A stretch of DNA of 64,000 bases from Burkholderiaceae bacterium 16 (GCA_000955785.1 JYOD01000020.1:1-64000), one strand, 5' to 3'. Numbered from the stretch's first letter, positions 10,412-19,394 are shown. Notes: generated by a model not told the origin, from the sequence alone. Numbers and translations: made by a program.

Positions 10412-11389
10412 ATGAGCATCGTCCCGGCCGCCCTGCGTCACGCCTGCGCCGCGCTCGCCCTGGCGGCGGTTTGCGCGCATGCGTCCCCCGCGCCGGAGTG
10501 CATCGTGCCCGCCAAGCCCGGCGGCGGCTTCGACCTGACCTGCAAGCTGGCGCAGCGAGCCCTGCTGGAAGCCGGACTGACCGGGCAACCGATGCGGCTG
10601 GTCTACGTGCCGGGTGGCATCGGCGCCGTGGCCTACAACAGCATCGTGGCGCAGCGCCCCGCCGAGCCCGACACGATCGTCGCCTTCTCCGGCGGCTCGC
10701 TGCTGGCGCTGGCCGAAGGCAAGTTCGGCAAGTATGGCGTGGCCGACGTGCGCTGGGTCGGCGCGCTCGGGACCGACTACGGCATGATCGCGGTGCGCGC
10801 CGATTCGCCTTACAAGACCTTGAAGGACCTGGTGGCCGCGCTGAAGTCGGATCCCGACCAGGTGCTGTTCGGCGCCGGTGGCACCATCGGCAACCAGGAC
10901 TGGATGAAGGCCGCCCTGGTGGCCAGGCAGGCCGGCGTTGGCTACAAGCGCATGCGCTTCGTGGGCTTCGAAGGTGGCGGCGAGGCCTTCACGGCACTAC
11001 TGGGCGGGCACGTGCAGGCGGTGTCGGGCGACGTATCCGAAGCCGCGATGCAACTCGGCGCAGGCGGGATCCGCATCCTCGCCGTGCTGGCCGAGCGGCG
11101 CCTGCCGGGCAGGCTTGCCGGCGTGCCGACGGCGCGCGAGCAAGGCTACGACATCACCTGGCCCATCCTGCGCGGCTTCTACATGGGCCCGAAAGTCGCG
11201 CAGGCCGACTACCAGCGCTGGGCTGGCCGCTTCGAGCGCCTGCAGGCAAGCCCGGCATTCGCCCGGCTGCGCGCGGAGCAAGGCTTGTTCCCCGCCGATC
11301 TGGGCGGCGCGGCGTCGCTCGACGCCTATGTGAAGGACACCGTGCAACGCTACGGCACGCTGGCGAAGGAGTTCGGCCTGGTCCGCTAA
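10412..11389 (+). CDS. Solo tricarboxylate-type receptor (Bug/TctC family), exported
   Basis: Periplasmic solute-binding protein of 325 residues. A Sec signal peptide ends near AAVCAHA (about residue 24). The mature protein begins with ECIVPAKPGGGFD, the family's ligand-loop start, followed by LVYVPGGIGAVAYN and the late GYDITWPILRGFYMGP segment. Bug proteins bind carboxylates and feed TctAB transporters or act as signalling co-sensors. No tctAB genes are present here, but the divergent TctED pair suggests a ligand-sensing role. Start ATG 10412 follows a good GGAGAA ribosome-binding site. Confidence 0.88.
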   Translation: MSIVPAALRHACAALALAAVCAHASPAPECIVPAKPGGGFDLTCKLAQRALLEAGLTGQPMRLVYVPGGIGAVAYNSIVAQRPAEPDTIVAFSGGSLLALAEGKFGKYGVADVRWVGALGTDYGMIAVRADSPYKTLKDLVAALKSDPDQVLFGAGGTIGNQDWMKAALVARQAGVGYKRMRFVGFEGGGEAFTALLGGHVQAVSGDVSEAAMQLGAGGIRILAVLAERRLPGRLAGVPTAREQGYDITWPILRGFYMGPKVAQADYQRWAGRFERLQASPAFARLRAEQGLFPADLGGAASLDAYVKDTVQRYGTLAKEFGLVR

Positions 11390-11423
11390 GCGGCGACGTG
11401 CGCGAGCCTCCGGAGTAGCAGCC

Positions 11424-12326
11424 CTATGCCGGCCGCTTCTCCGGACGCGGCAGCGGCTGCTTGCTCACCCGTTCCTTGAGCCACGTAGCGGCCTTGCCGA
11501 GCGGCCGCTGCTTGTGCCACACCAGCTCCATCGCCACCGGCCAGTCCTGGTCGTCGAACTCCAGCACCGGCGACACCAGTTGCGCCGCGGCCGGCGAATT
11601 GGCCGCCACGTGCCAGGGCACGAAGGCCCAGCCCAGCCGGCGCTTGACCAGTTCGACGATGACCCACTGGCTCTCCACCCACCAGACTTCGGCGGCCACG
11701 CGCAGCCGCATTTTTTCCTCGCTATCGCTGCGGGTCGCCACCATCAGTTGCCGGTAGCGTTTCAGTTCCTCCCAGCCCACGCGCTGGTCCGCGAGCGCAT
11801 GGTCGGGCGCGCAGATGATCTGCATCGGCACCCAGCCCAGCGCACGGAAACCCAGCTCCGGCGGCAACACCTCCTGGCGCCACATCAGGCCCAGGTCGGC
11901 GGAACCGGCCAGCACCAGCCGGCTGACATCCTCCATCAAGGGAAACAGCAGCTCCAGTTCCACCGCCGGAAAGCGCGCCGAGAACTCTTCGAGCAGCACG
12001 CCCAGGGTTTCCTCCGGATACAGCTCATCCACCGCCAGCACCAGGCGGCTCTCGACGCCTTCGCCCAGGCTCTTGGCCACACCGCGGAAATGCTCGCAAC
12101 GCTCCAGGATCACCCGCGCCTCGGCCAGCAGGCGTTCGCCCGCGGCGGTCAGGGTCGGATAGCGCCCGGCACGGTCGAACAACTGATTGCCGAGATCGAT
12201 TTCCAGGTTGGCCACGGCCGCGCTGACCACCGACTGGGCTTTGCCCAGGCGGCGCGCGGCGGCGGAAAAAGAACCGCATTCGGCGGCGGCCGCGAAGGCC
12301 TGCAATTGTTCCAGGGAAAGGCTCAT
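11424..12326 (-). CDS. LysR-family regulator, probably controlling the divergent PACE pump
   Basis: A 300-residue LysR-type regulator. The winged-helix domain occupies about residues 1-60 (MSLSLEQLQAFAAAAECGSF, then the recognition helix SVVSAAVANLE), and the remainder is the two-lobed effector domain. It is divergent from the PACE-family pump at 12442, with 115 bases between the starts, the same arrangement as aceR-aceI in Acinetobacter, where the LysR protein activates the chlorhexidine pump. Operator-like palindromes lie in the gap. The function is inferred from family and position. Confidence 0.9.
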   Translation of the reverse strand: MSLSLEQLQAFAAAAECGSFSAAARRLGKAQSVVSAAVANLEIDLGNQLFDRAGRYPTLTAAGERLLAEARVILERCEHFRGVAKSLGEGVESRLVLAVDELYPEETLGVLLEEFSARFPAVELELLFPLMEDVSRLVLAGSADLGLMWRQEVLPPELGFRALGWVPMQIICAPDHALADQRVGWEELKRYRQLMVATRSDSEEKMRLRVAAEVWWVESQWVIVELVKRRLGWAFVPWHVAANSPAAAQLVSPVLEFDDQDWPVAMELVWHKQRPLGKAATWLKERVSKQPLPRPEKRPA

Positions 12327-12356
12327 GGGATTCCTGATGGCGCGACGCCGTCAGAA

Positions 12357-12411
12357 CCATCGTTTTTAGCGATGGATACCAACTTGGCTATCCCACGATT
12401 ATAGATAGAAT
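12357..12411. promoter_or_regulatory. Divergent promoter/operator between LysR gene and PACE pump
   Basis: Two palindromes occur: CCATCG-N7-CGATGG at 12357-12375 and CTATC-N11-GATAG at 12388-12408. The second contains the T-N11-A pattern of LysR operators. It overlaps a plausible pump promoter, TTGGCT at 12384-12389 and TAGAAT at 12406-12411 with 16 bases between. The arrangement fits autoregulation plus control of the pump gene. Confidence 0.6.
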
Positions 12412-12441
12412 GGCCTGCATTGACGCCAGACAGGAAGTATC

Positions 12442-12900
12442 ATGCGCAGCACCAAGGACAGGATCCGTCACACCATCGGCTTTGAACTGATCGGCCTGCT
12501 GATTTTCGCACCGGTGGGCAGCTGGCTATTTGGCTTCGCCCTGCACCAGATGGGCATCATCGCGGTGGTGGCATCGGTGATCGCCGCCGGCTGGAATTAT
12601 CTTTACAACCTGCTTTTCGACAAGGCCATGCTCCGGTTCACCGGACAGTTGCGCAAGCCGGTGGCCGTGCGCGTGCTGCATGCCATCCTGTTCGAACTGG
12701 GCCTGCTGGTGGTGTTCCTGCCGATGGTGGCCTGGTACCTGGACATGAGCCTGTTCGATGCCTTCATCATGGATATCGCGGTGGCGGCGTTCTACGTGGT
12801 CTATGCCTTCATCTACAACTGGGCTTATGACGCAGTGTTCCCCGTTGGCGTTGGCGCCCGGACCGGGACGAAAACAAAGGCTGTCGGGGAATCCGCCTGA
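12442..12900 (+). CDS. PACE-family (AceI-like) multidrug/biocide efflux transporter
   Basis: Small inner-membrane proton-coupled efflux protein of 152 residues with four predicted helices arranged as two tandem bacterial transmembrane-pair domains. The essential membrane glutamate of this family is visible as Glu15 (RHTIGFELIGLL). The motifs WNYLYNLLFDKA and YNWAYDAVFP end the first and second repeats. PACE pumps export chlorhexidine, acriflavine and similar cations. The gene is divergent from a LysR regulator and followed by a strong terminator, so it forms a single-gene unit. Confidence 0.93.
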   Translation: MRSTKDRIRHTIGFELIGLLIFAPVGSWLFGFALHQMGIIAVVASVIAAGWNYLYNLLFDKAMLRFTGQLRKPVAVRVLHAILFELGLLVVFLPMVAWYLDMSLFDAFIMDIAVAAFYVVYAFIYNWAYDAVFPVGVGARTGTKTKAVGESA

Positions 12901-12917
12901 GCAGCGCCCCTCCGAAT

Positions 12918-12956
12918 GCAAAAAGCGGATGCCACCGGCATCCGCTTTTTTTTTTT
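12918..12956 (+). terminator. Rho-independent terminator after the PACE gene
   Basis: A perfect 10-bp stem, AGCGGATGCC / GGCATCCGCT (12924-12933 and 12937-12946), with loop ACC, is preceded by A-rich and followed by T-rich sequence (11 T). It starts 18 bases after the pump stop and could also serve the small lipoprotein gene entering from the other side. Confidence 0.92.
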
Positions 12957-12997
12957 GCAACGGCCTGAATCGTACACCGGCCGGCTGCTAGTCGTGT

Positions 12998-13207
12998 TTA
13001 CTTCCGGTCGGGGGTCGCCACATTACCGACCACGCCACCCAGGGCCGCGCCACCGATGGTGGCCGCAGGTCCACCAATCAGCGCCGCACCCGCGACGCCG
13101 CCGACGCCGGCGCCAATCGCCGTATTGCGCTGCTTGGGAGTCATGTCGGCACAGCCCGCTACGCTAAGCAGGGTGGCAAGCAGGAGGGACAGGGTCACGG
13201 TACGCAT
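12998..13207 (-). CDS. Small glycine-zipper lipoprotein
   Basis: A 69-residue precursor. ATG 13207 is chosen because AAGGAG precedes it and a lipoprotein signal follows directly, with lipobox SVAGC at Cys 19. The mature part is a Gly/Ala zipper (IGAGVGGVAGAALIGG, then GGAALGGVVG), the pattern of OsmB/YMGG-type envelope lipoproteins. Its role is unknown; such proteins usually sit in the outer membrane and respond to envelope stress. Confidence 0.82.
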   Translation of the reverse strand: MRTVTLSLLLATLLSVAGCADMTPKQRNTAIGAGVGGVAGAALIGGPAATIGGAALGGVVGNVATPDRK

Positions 13208-13449
13208 GATGGGGCTCCTTGATGGATTAGCTTTGCGCCTGGCAATGCACCCATGCATTGCGGCAGTTGCTTTCAGTATGGATGCCGGGTAAGTCACGCG
13301 CGACCGGCAAGGGGCCTAACCTCTTGTCAGAGGAATCCCACAAGCTTCCACACAGGCTTCCGCTGGCGCGCTCCGGCCGTCTGCGCGCGCCGTGCAGCAA
13401 TTTTCTCCGACATGCGCGGCATTGCGGGTTTCTCCGCACGCTTCAGAGC

Positions 13450-13484
13450 TTGATGCGCCCATTCATTTAGTTATACTACATAAC
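13450..13484 (+). promoter_or_regulatory. Promoter of the monooxygenase operon with overlapping palindromic operator
   Basis: TTGATG (13450-13455) and TATACT (13472-13477) are spaced by 16 bases. A palindrome GTTAT-ACTAC-ATAAC (13470-13484) covers the -10 box. MarR-family repressors bind palindromes of this size, and the operon's last gene encodes one, so autorepression is likely. The intergenic stretch 13208-13449 otherwise shows nothing recognisable. Confidence 0.6.
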
Positions 13485-13564
13485 AATATTGCCGCTTGCC
13501 GCCGACCCTGCATGAGGGGCCCACCCGGCGCGGGCAATCCATAACAAGCTGTGGAGACGACATC

Positions 13565-14845
13565 ATGAAGATCGCGATAGCCGGCGGCGGCATCGGCGGC
13601 CTGACGCTGGCACTGCTTTGCCACCGACATGGCATCGAGGCAGAGGTCTGGGAAGCCAGCGAAGCGCTGCGCCCGCTCGGCGTGGGCATCAACCTGCTGC
13701 CGCACGCCGTGTGCGAGCTGGCCGAACTGGGGCTGCTCGATGCGCTGGCCGAACTGGCGGTACAGACCTCATCACTGTCTTACTACAACAAGCTGGGCCA
13801 GCGCATCTGGCACGAACCGCGCGGGCGCGCGGCGGGCTACGACCTGCCCCAGTTTTCCGTTCATCGCGGCGAATTCCAGATGCTGCTCTACCGCACCGCG
13901 GTGGAACGCCTGGGCGCCGATCGCGTGCACACCGGGCATACATTCGAATCGGTGGTGAGCACCGGTGCGCGCGCCGGCGAGCCGGTGGCGTTCACGCTGC
14001 GCCGTCGCAGCGACAACGCCGAAGTCACGGCCCGGGCCGATGTGCTGGTGGGCGCCGACGGCATCCACTCCGCGGTGCGCCGACACTTCTATGCGCAGGG
14101 CGACGCGCCGCGCTTCTCGCGCCGCACGCTGTGGCGTGCCGTCACCGAAGCGCCGCCGTACCTGGACGGCAGCTCGATGTTCATGGCGGGCCACCAGGAC
14201 CAGAAGTTCGTGGCCTACCCGATCTCCGAACCGCTGCGCCGCCAGGGGCGCTCGCTGGTCAACTGGATCGCCGAGCTGCGCGTGGCCGACCACGTCTCGG
14301 ACACACCACCGCGCAGCGACTGGAACAAGCAGGTCGACAAGTCCGTGTTCAGCGCGGCCTTTGCGAACTGGCGCTGGGACTGGATCGATATTCCCGCGCT
14401 GATCGACGGCGCCGAAACCATCTACGAATTCCCCATGGTCGACAAGGACCCGCTGCCGCGCTGGACCTTCGACCAGGTGACGCTGCTGGGCGACGCCGCC
14501 CACCCGATGTACCCGATCGGCTCCAACGGCAGCGCCCAGGCCATCCTGGATGCGCGCTACCTGATGGACAGCCTGCTGGCCAACGGCGCGCCGCGTGATG
14601 CGTCCGGCGCCGGCTACGCGCTGCGCGAGTACGAGGCAGAGCGGCTGCCGCGCACCGCCGCCATCGTGCTGCGCAACCGCCTGAACGGGCCCGAGCAGGT
14701 CATGCAGCTAGCCGAGCAGCGCGCGCCGCAAGGCTTCAGCGATATCGACGCCGTGATACCGCGCGCGGAACTCGAAGCCATCGCACTGCGGTACAAGCAG
14801 CTCGCCGGCTTCGACCGGCAGTCGCTGCAGGTACCTGCGCGCTAG
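13565..14845 (+). CDS. PhzS-like FAD-dependent monooxygenase
   Basis: Class A flavoprotein aromatic hydroxylase of 426 residues. The FAD dinucleotide-binding fold begins at the N-terminus (IAIAGGGIGGLTLALLC), followed by the LRPLGVGINLLPHAV and SVHRGEFQMLLY segments, the DG motif VGADGIHSAVR, and the FAD-ribityl motif LLGDAAHPMYPIGSNG. The pattern LGVGIN...HRGE...NW..E..YPMVDKDPLP closely follows Pseudomonas PhzS, a phenazine monooxygenase, but no phenazine synthesis genes are nearby. With a substrate-binding protein and a MarR regulator in the same operon, uptake and hydroxylation of an aromatic compound is the likely job; the substrate is unknown. ATG 13565 is preceded by GGAGACG. Confidence 0.88.
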   Translation: MKIAIAGGGIGGLTLALLCHRHGIEAEVWEASEALRPLGVGINLLPHAVCELAELGLLDALAELAVQTSSLSYYNKLGQRIWHEPRGRAAGYDLPQFSVHRGEFQMLLYRTAVERLGADRVHTGHTFESVVSTGARAGEPVAFTLRRRSDNAEVTARADVLVGADGIHSAVRRHFYAQGDAPRFSRRTLWRAVTEAPPYLDGSSMFMAGHQDQKFVAYPISEPLRRQGRSLVNWIAELRVADHVSDTPPRSDWNKQVDKSVFSAAFANWRWDWIDIPALIDGAETIYEFPMVDKDPLPRWTFDQVTLLGDAAHPMYPIGSNGSAQAILDARYLMDSLLANGAPRDASGAGYALREYEAERLPRTAAIVLRNRLNGPEQVMQLAEQRAPQGFSDIDAVIPRAELEAIALRYKQLAGFDRQSLQVPAR

Positions 14846-14926
14846 CCCACTGCTTCGTCCCTCGCATCAAGCCCGACGACCGGCCCTGAGAAGCCGGCGT
14901 CATTCCAAAGAGAAAAAGGAGACATC

Positions 14927-16087
14927 TTGCCGCGCCCCAGCCCTATCCGCCCCGCTACCGCTGTCCGCCTCGCGCTGGCCGTGGCCGCAACCCTTGCCGC
15001 CGCGCCCGCGCTGGCCGAAGTGACGGTCGGCGTCAGCATCTCGTCGACGGGCCCCTCGGCTTCGCTCGGCATCCCGCAGAAGAACAGCATGCCCCTGCTG
15101 CCGGAGAGCATCGGCGGCGAGAAGATCCGCTACGTGGTGCTGGACGACGGCTCCGACCCCACCCAGGCCACCAAGGTGGCGCGGCGCTTTGTCAGCGAAG
15201 ACAAGGTCGACATCATCCTCGGTTCGTCGGCGGTGGCGCCGTCGATCGCGATCGCTGAAGTCGCGGACGAGAGCCAGACCGTGCAGCTGGCGTTCTCACC
15301 CATCGAACTCAAGCCCGGCCGCGGCGAATGGACCTATCGCCTGGCGCAGCCGGTCAGGCTGATGGCCGAAGCCGTGGCGGAAGCGGCGCACGCCAGGGGC
15401 GTCAAGACCATTGCCTTCATCGGCTTTGCCGACGCCTACGGCGAGACCTGGCTCAAGGAGTTCACCGCCGCAGCCACCGCGCGCGGCATCCGCCTCGTCG
15501 ACACCGAACGCTATGCGCGCTCGGATGCCAGCGTGACCGCGCAAACGCTCAAGCTGATCGCCGCCCATCCCGACGCGGTGCTGATCGCGGGCGCCGGCAC
15601 CGGCGCCGCCCTGCCGCACACCACTTTGCGCGAGCGCGGCTACGCGGGCCCGGTCTACCACACGCACGGCGCCGCCACCAAGGACCTGATCCGCATCGGC
15701 GGCAAGGCCGTCAACGGCTCCATCCTCCCGGCCGGTCCGGTGATCGTGGCCGAGCAACTGGCGGACAACGCCGCGGTGAAAAAGCCCGGGCTGGACTATG
15801 TGGGCCGCTATGAAAAGCAGTACGGTCCCGAGAGCCGCACCCAGTTCGGCGCGCACCCTTACGATGCCGGCCTGGTGCTGCAGCGCATCGTGCCGGTGGC
15901 GCTCAAGCAGGCGAAGCCGGGCACGCCGGAATTCCGCAAGGCACTCAAGACAGCGCTGGAGAGCGAGCGCAATATCGTGGTCTCGCACGGGGTGCTGAAC
16001 TACACGGCGCAGGATCATTTCGGCTTCGACACGCGCGGCCGCGTGCTGCTGACCATCGACAACGGCAACTGGAAGCTGCTGAAATGA
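14927..16087 (+). CDS. ABC-type branched-chain amino-acid/aromatic substrate-binding protein
   Basis: Exported periplasmic binding protein of 386 residues in the Leu/Ile/Val-binding (type I) fold. The start is TTG 14927, directly after AAAAAGGAGACATC, an excellent ribosome-binding site. A Sec signal peptide ends ATLAAAPALA (about residue 30). The mature protein opens with VTVGVSISSTGPSASLGIP and contains VVLDDGSDPTQATKVARRF, typical of this family. No permease or ATPase genes are adjacent, so it must share a transporter encoded elsewhere. ATGA overlap with the next gene indicates translational coupling. Confidence 0.88.
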   Translation: MPRPSPIRPATAVRLALAVAATLAAAPALAEVTVGVSISSTGPSASLGIPQKNSMPLLPESIGGEKIRYVVLDDGSDPTQATKVARRFVSEDKVDIILGSSAVAPSIAIAEVADESQTVQLAFSPIELKPGRGEWTYRLAQPVRLMAEAVAEAAHARGVKTIAFIGFADAYGETWLKEFTAAATARGIRLVDTERYARSDASVTAQTLKLIAAHPDAVLIAGAGTGAALPHTTLRERGYAGPVYHTHGAATKDLIRIGGKAVNGSILPAGPVIVAEQLADNAAVKKPGLDYVGRYEKQYGPESRTQFGAHPYDAGLVLQRIVPVALKQAKPGTPEFRKALKTALESERNIVVSHGVLNYTAQDHFGFDTRGRVLLTIDNGNWKLLK

Positions 16088-16584
16088 CCGCGCCCTTGGT
16101 TAGTGACGCACTGCCCGCCCCCACGCTGGAACATGTGGCCGACTTCAGCTTCCGGCTGGCGCCGGCCACCGAGGTGGGCGCGAGCGCGCTGGGCAACCGC
16201 CGGGTGATCCCCATCCTGGACGGCGCGGTCAGCGGACCGCGCCTGCAAGGGCGCATCCTGCCTGGCGGCGCTGACTTTCAGCTGGTACGGCATGACACGG
16301 GCAACGGCATCGTCGTGGCCGATATCGAAGCGCGCTACGTGCTGGAGACCACCGACGGCGCTCGCATCTACATCGTCAACGCCGGCTTGCGCAGCGGCCC
16401 CGGCGAACTGATCGCGCGGCTCGGCGCCGGCGAGGTGATCGATCCGCGCCTGATCTACTTCCGCACCGCGCCGCGCTTCGAAACGGCATCACCCGGTTAC
16501 GACTGGCTCATGCAGCACCTGTTCGTCGCCACCGGCGCCCGCTATCCCGACCGGGTGGAAATGCGGTATTTTCGCGTCATCTGA
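16084..16584 (+). CDS. DUF3237-family protein
   Basis: A cytoplasmic-looking 166-residue beta-rich protein with the DUF3237 signature: an N-terminal HVADFSFRLAP strand, GNRRVIPILDGAVSGPRLQGRILPGGADF, and a C-terminal YDWLMQHLFVATG segment. Function is unknown. Its position between the binding protein and the MarR gene, and the four-base overlap upstream, tie it to the monooxygenase pathway, where it could handle a reaction product. Confidence 0.85.
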   Translation: MTAPLVSDALPAPTLEHVADFSFRLAPATEVGASALGNRRVIPILDGAVSGPRLQGRILPGGADFQLVRHDTGNGIVVADIEARYVLETTDGARIYIVNAGLRSGPGELIARLGAGEVIDPRLIYFRTAPRFETASPGYDWLMQHLFVATGARYPDRVEMRYFRVI

Positions 16585-16615
16585 TCCAGTTCCATTCGAC
16601 CGACGCCAAGGCATC

Positions 16616-17197
16616 ATGACCACAGCAAAGGCGCGCCCGCGCCGCAGCCGCGACGCCCCCGATCCCGCCGGCGCCAGCCAGGCGGCCGACACCATCGGCG
16701 GCTTCGACCCACATATCCCCAACATCGACTACGGCGTGCTGGACAGCCTGGTCGGCTACGCCATCCGCCGCGCGCAGATCCGCATCTACGAGGACTTCGT
16801 CCAGTCGCTGGCGCAGTGGCACATCACGCCGCCGCGTTTCTCCGCGCTGGTGATCATCTCGCGCAACCCGCATCTCAAGCTGACCGAACTGGCCAGCATC
16901 CTGGGCATCGCGCGCTCCGGCGCGGTGCTGCTGGTCGATGCGCTGGAAGACATGAAGCTGGTTGCACGCCGTCCCGCGCCACACGATCGCCGGGCCTACA
17001 GCCTGGTGCTGACACCAGCGGGCCGCCGCACGCTGGTGTCCGCCACCACCGCCGTGTGTGCGCACGATGCGCGCGTTGCGGCCGCGCTATCGGCGCAGGA
17101 GCAGGATACGTTGCGCGCGCTGCTCGGCAAGCTGGCGCCGCCCTGTCCCACCGGCATGGCCCAGCCGGCACCACCCGCGAGCCTCACGGAAATCTGA
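16616..17197 (+). CDS. MarR-family transcriptional regulator
   Basis: A 193-residue protein with a winged-helix MarR domain. A leader of about 40 residues precedes the dimerisation helix; the HTH is visible as LKLTELASILGIARSGAVLLVDALE and the wing as RRPAPHDRRAYSLVLTPAG. It is the last gene of the operon. It probably represses the promoter at 13450-13484 and is released by the pathway's aromatic ligand, as with other MarR proteins encoded beside aromatic catabolic genes. Confidence 0.9.
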   Translation: MTTAKARPRRSRDAPDPAGASQAADTIGGFDPHIPNIDYGVLDSLVGYAIRRAQIRIYEDFVQSLAQWHITPPRFSALVIISRNPHLKLTELASILGIARSGAVLLVDALEDMKLVARRPAPHDRRAYSLVLTPAGRRTLVSATTAVCAHDARVAAALSAQEQDTLRALLGKLAPPCPTGMAQPAPPASLTEI

Positions 17198-17233
17198 ACT
17201 TCGCGTCATCCGCGCTCATGCCCATGCGTTAAC

Positions 17234-18778
17234 ATGGGCACCATGCCGAAACGCCCTTCCCCATTCCTTCACCGCCTGTTGCCGCTTTGCGTCGCCGGCC
17301 TGCTATGCATCGGTGGCCTGCCCGCCGCCACCGCCAAGACCGCCGTCCACAAGGCCAAGGCCGCCCACGCCGCTACCACGCCGACAGAACAGGCGGAGCC
17401 GCGATCGGGCCTGCCGGTCAGCGTGACGGGCGCGCTCAAGCGCGCGCGCGTGCCGGCCTCGGCCACCAGCTTTTATGTGATCAAGGTCGGCGCGCCGGCG
17501 CCCCGCGCGAGCTGGAACGCGCAGAAGCCGATGAACCCGGCCTCGACCATGAAGCTGGTCACCACCTTTGCCGGCCTGCAGCTGCTCGGCCCTGGCTACC
17601 GGTGGCAAACCTCGCTCTACGCCGACGGCCAGCCAGGGGCCGACGGCACCATCAACGGCAACGTCTACCTGCGCGGCCAGGGCGACCCCAAGCTGGTGCC
17701 GGAAGAAATGGCCAAGCTGGTCGCCAAGGCCCGCGCCGCGGGCGCCACCACCGTCAATGGCGACCTCGTGCTGGACCGCAGCTACTTCGATTCCGCGCTC
17801 GACAGCGGCGCAACCATCGACGGCGAGACCCAGCGCGCCTACAACGTCAGCCCCGACGCGCTGCTGTATGCCTTCAAGACGCTGTCGTTCACCATCACGC
17901 CCGACCCGGTCAGCCAGTCGGTAGCGGTATCGGTCACGCCCGCGCTGGCGCAGCTCAAGCTGGACAACCGCCTGGCGCTGTCCAACGGAAAATGCGGCGA
18001 CTGGTCGGCACGCGCCCGGCCCTCCGTCACGCAACAGCCCGACGGCACCGTGCTGGCCTCCTTCGACGGCAGCTACGCTGCCGACTGTGGCGAACACGTC
18101 GTCAATATCGCCACCCTTTCGCACAACGAATTCACCTGGGGCGGCTTCGTCGCCGAATGGCAACTCGCCGGCGGCCGCTTCACCCACCAGCCGGCGCTGC
18201 GCATGGGCCGCCCCCCGCGCGGCGCCTTCCTGCTCGCACGCCACTACGGCCAGCCGCTCTCCGATATCGTGCGCGACATCAACAAGTTCTCGAACAACGT
18301 GATGGCCCGCCAGCTCTACCTGACCATTGGCGCCGAGATCGATCGCAGCGGGCCCGCCAGCACCGCGCGCTCGGAGAAAGTGGTGCAACGCTGGCTGGCG
18401 CGCCAGGGGCTGACCATGCCGGACCTGGTATTGGACAACGGTTCAGGGCTGTCGCGCGAAGAACGGATCAGCGCGTACGATATGTCGCGGTTGTTGCAGC
18501 AGGCGCTTGCCAGCGAGGTTGGGCCGGTGTTGATCGATTCGCTGCCCATCCTTGGGGTGGACGGTACGTTGCGGAACCGGCTGACGAGGGCCGGCGCGGC
18601 CGGCAATGCGTATATGAAGACGGGGACGTTGAATGATGTGCGGGCGCTGGCGGGGTATGTGGATGCCCTGAACGGGGATCGGTATGTGGTGGTGAGTTAT
18701 ATCAACCATGCGAATGCAGCGCAGGCGCGGGATGCGCATGATGCGTTGTTGCAGTGGGTTTATCAGGGGGCGCCTTAA
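17234..18778 (+). CDS. dacB: D-alanyl-D-alanine carboxypeptidase/endopeptidase (PBP4 family)
   Basis: Periplasmic peptidoglycan hydrolase of 514 residues (S13 family). A Sec signal lies at about residues 10-34. The penicillin-binding triad is complete: nucleophile Ser104 in STMK, SNN in KFSNNVMARQL, and KTG in YMKTGTLND. ATG 17234 and ATG 17243 are both possible starts. From about 18420 to the stop the codon use changes to many GGG, GTG and TTG codons, unlike the GGC/CTG/GCC-dominated body of the gene. Downstream lies the large inverted-repeat region. Confidence 0.93.
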   Translation: MGTMPKRPSPFLHRLLPLCVAGLLCIGGLPAATAKTAVHKAKAAHAATTPTEQAEPRSGLPVSVTGALKRARVPASATSFYVIKVGAPAPRASWNAQKPMNPASTMKLVTTFAGLQLLGPGYRWQTSLYADGQPGADGTINGNVYLRGQGDPKLVPEEMAKLVAKARAAGATTVNGDLVLDRSYFDSALDSGATIDGETQRAYNVSPDALLYAFKTLSFTITPDPVSQSVAVSVTPALAQLKLDNRLALSNGKCGDWSARARPSVTQQPDGTVLASFDGSYAADCGEHVVNIATLSHNEFTWGGFVAEWQLAGGRFTHQPALRMGRPPRGAFLLARHYGQPLSDIVRDINKFSNNVMARQLYLTIGAEIDRSGPASTARSEKVVQRWLARQGLTMPDLVLDNGSGLSREERISAYDMSRLLQQALASEVGPVLIDSLPILGVDGTLRNRLTRAGAAGNAYMKTGTLNDVRALAGYVDALNGDRYVVVSYINHANAAQARDAHDALLQWVYQGAP

Positions 18779-18858
18779 ATTAAGGTTTTTTAGGGCGGGT
18801 GGCTTTGGCGGTGGTGTGCTGCAAAACCGTTGGTTTTTGATTGCTGGGTTGGGGGTGG

Positions 18859-19145
18859 TTTTGGCGGTGTTGGTTGTTGCACCCAACAGCGTACGAGAAG
18901 AAAGCCGACCCTGCCGGGGGCAGAGCAATCAGGCTATTGCGCGTTGGTGGTTTCGTCGTCAGGCCCAAGGTCTTGGCTGGCGTGCCTTACTGACTCAAAG
19001 GGCAGCGCAATCGCATGACCCATGGGTTTCGTGGTGGGGCCCCTGACCTCGTGCGCGGTGCCCGCTCCCACATCTGCCGTTCGCGGCGCGAATTGCTGCA
19101 GCGTATCGTGCCTTGCTGGTTTCGTGGTTTTGTCTCTGACGGCGG
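18859..19145 (+). repeat. Left arm of a large composite inverted repeat
   Basis: The outer 37 bases (18859-18895) match the reverse complement of 19715-19751 with a single mismatch. The next block (about 18899-18935) matches the reverse complement of about 19613-19650 with two mismatches. An inner 28-base block (about 19117-19144) is a perfect inverse match to 19405-19432. Between these blocks the two arms are diverged but still similar when both are read outward to inward. No gene is supported here: the reading frames are short and interrupted. Confidence 0.8.
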
Positions 19146-19394
19146 ATGCCGTGCCATTTGACACCCTGCCGTACCGGCGCTGGCCGTGACTGAATACGAT
19201 CGCCTTCGTTTCGGGGTGGGCACCGTGGCCCGGTCAGTGAACTCCGAAGAATCTGGCGATGGTGTTGGGCGGTTCCCGACCAATCCATGAGCGAGGCCGC
19301 AGGGGGCTGAGCACGGGCCACCGCGCCCACCACGAAACCCATCATCGCGAAGTTGCGCGGCGCCCGCCTCTGCGAACGGCAGGGACCGAACAAT

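Noticed and set aside
10412..11389. Complete tripartite tricarboxylate transporter locus
   Set aside because: Only the receptor and the two-component pair are present; no TctA or TctB membrane genes lie nearby.
13565..17197. Phenazine modification locus
   Set aside because: The monooxygenase resembles PhzS, but no phenazine core genes or methyltransferase accompany it, so the substrate is left open.
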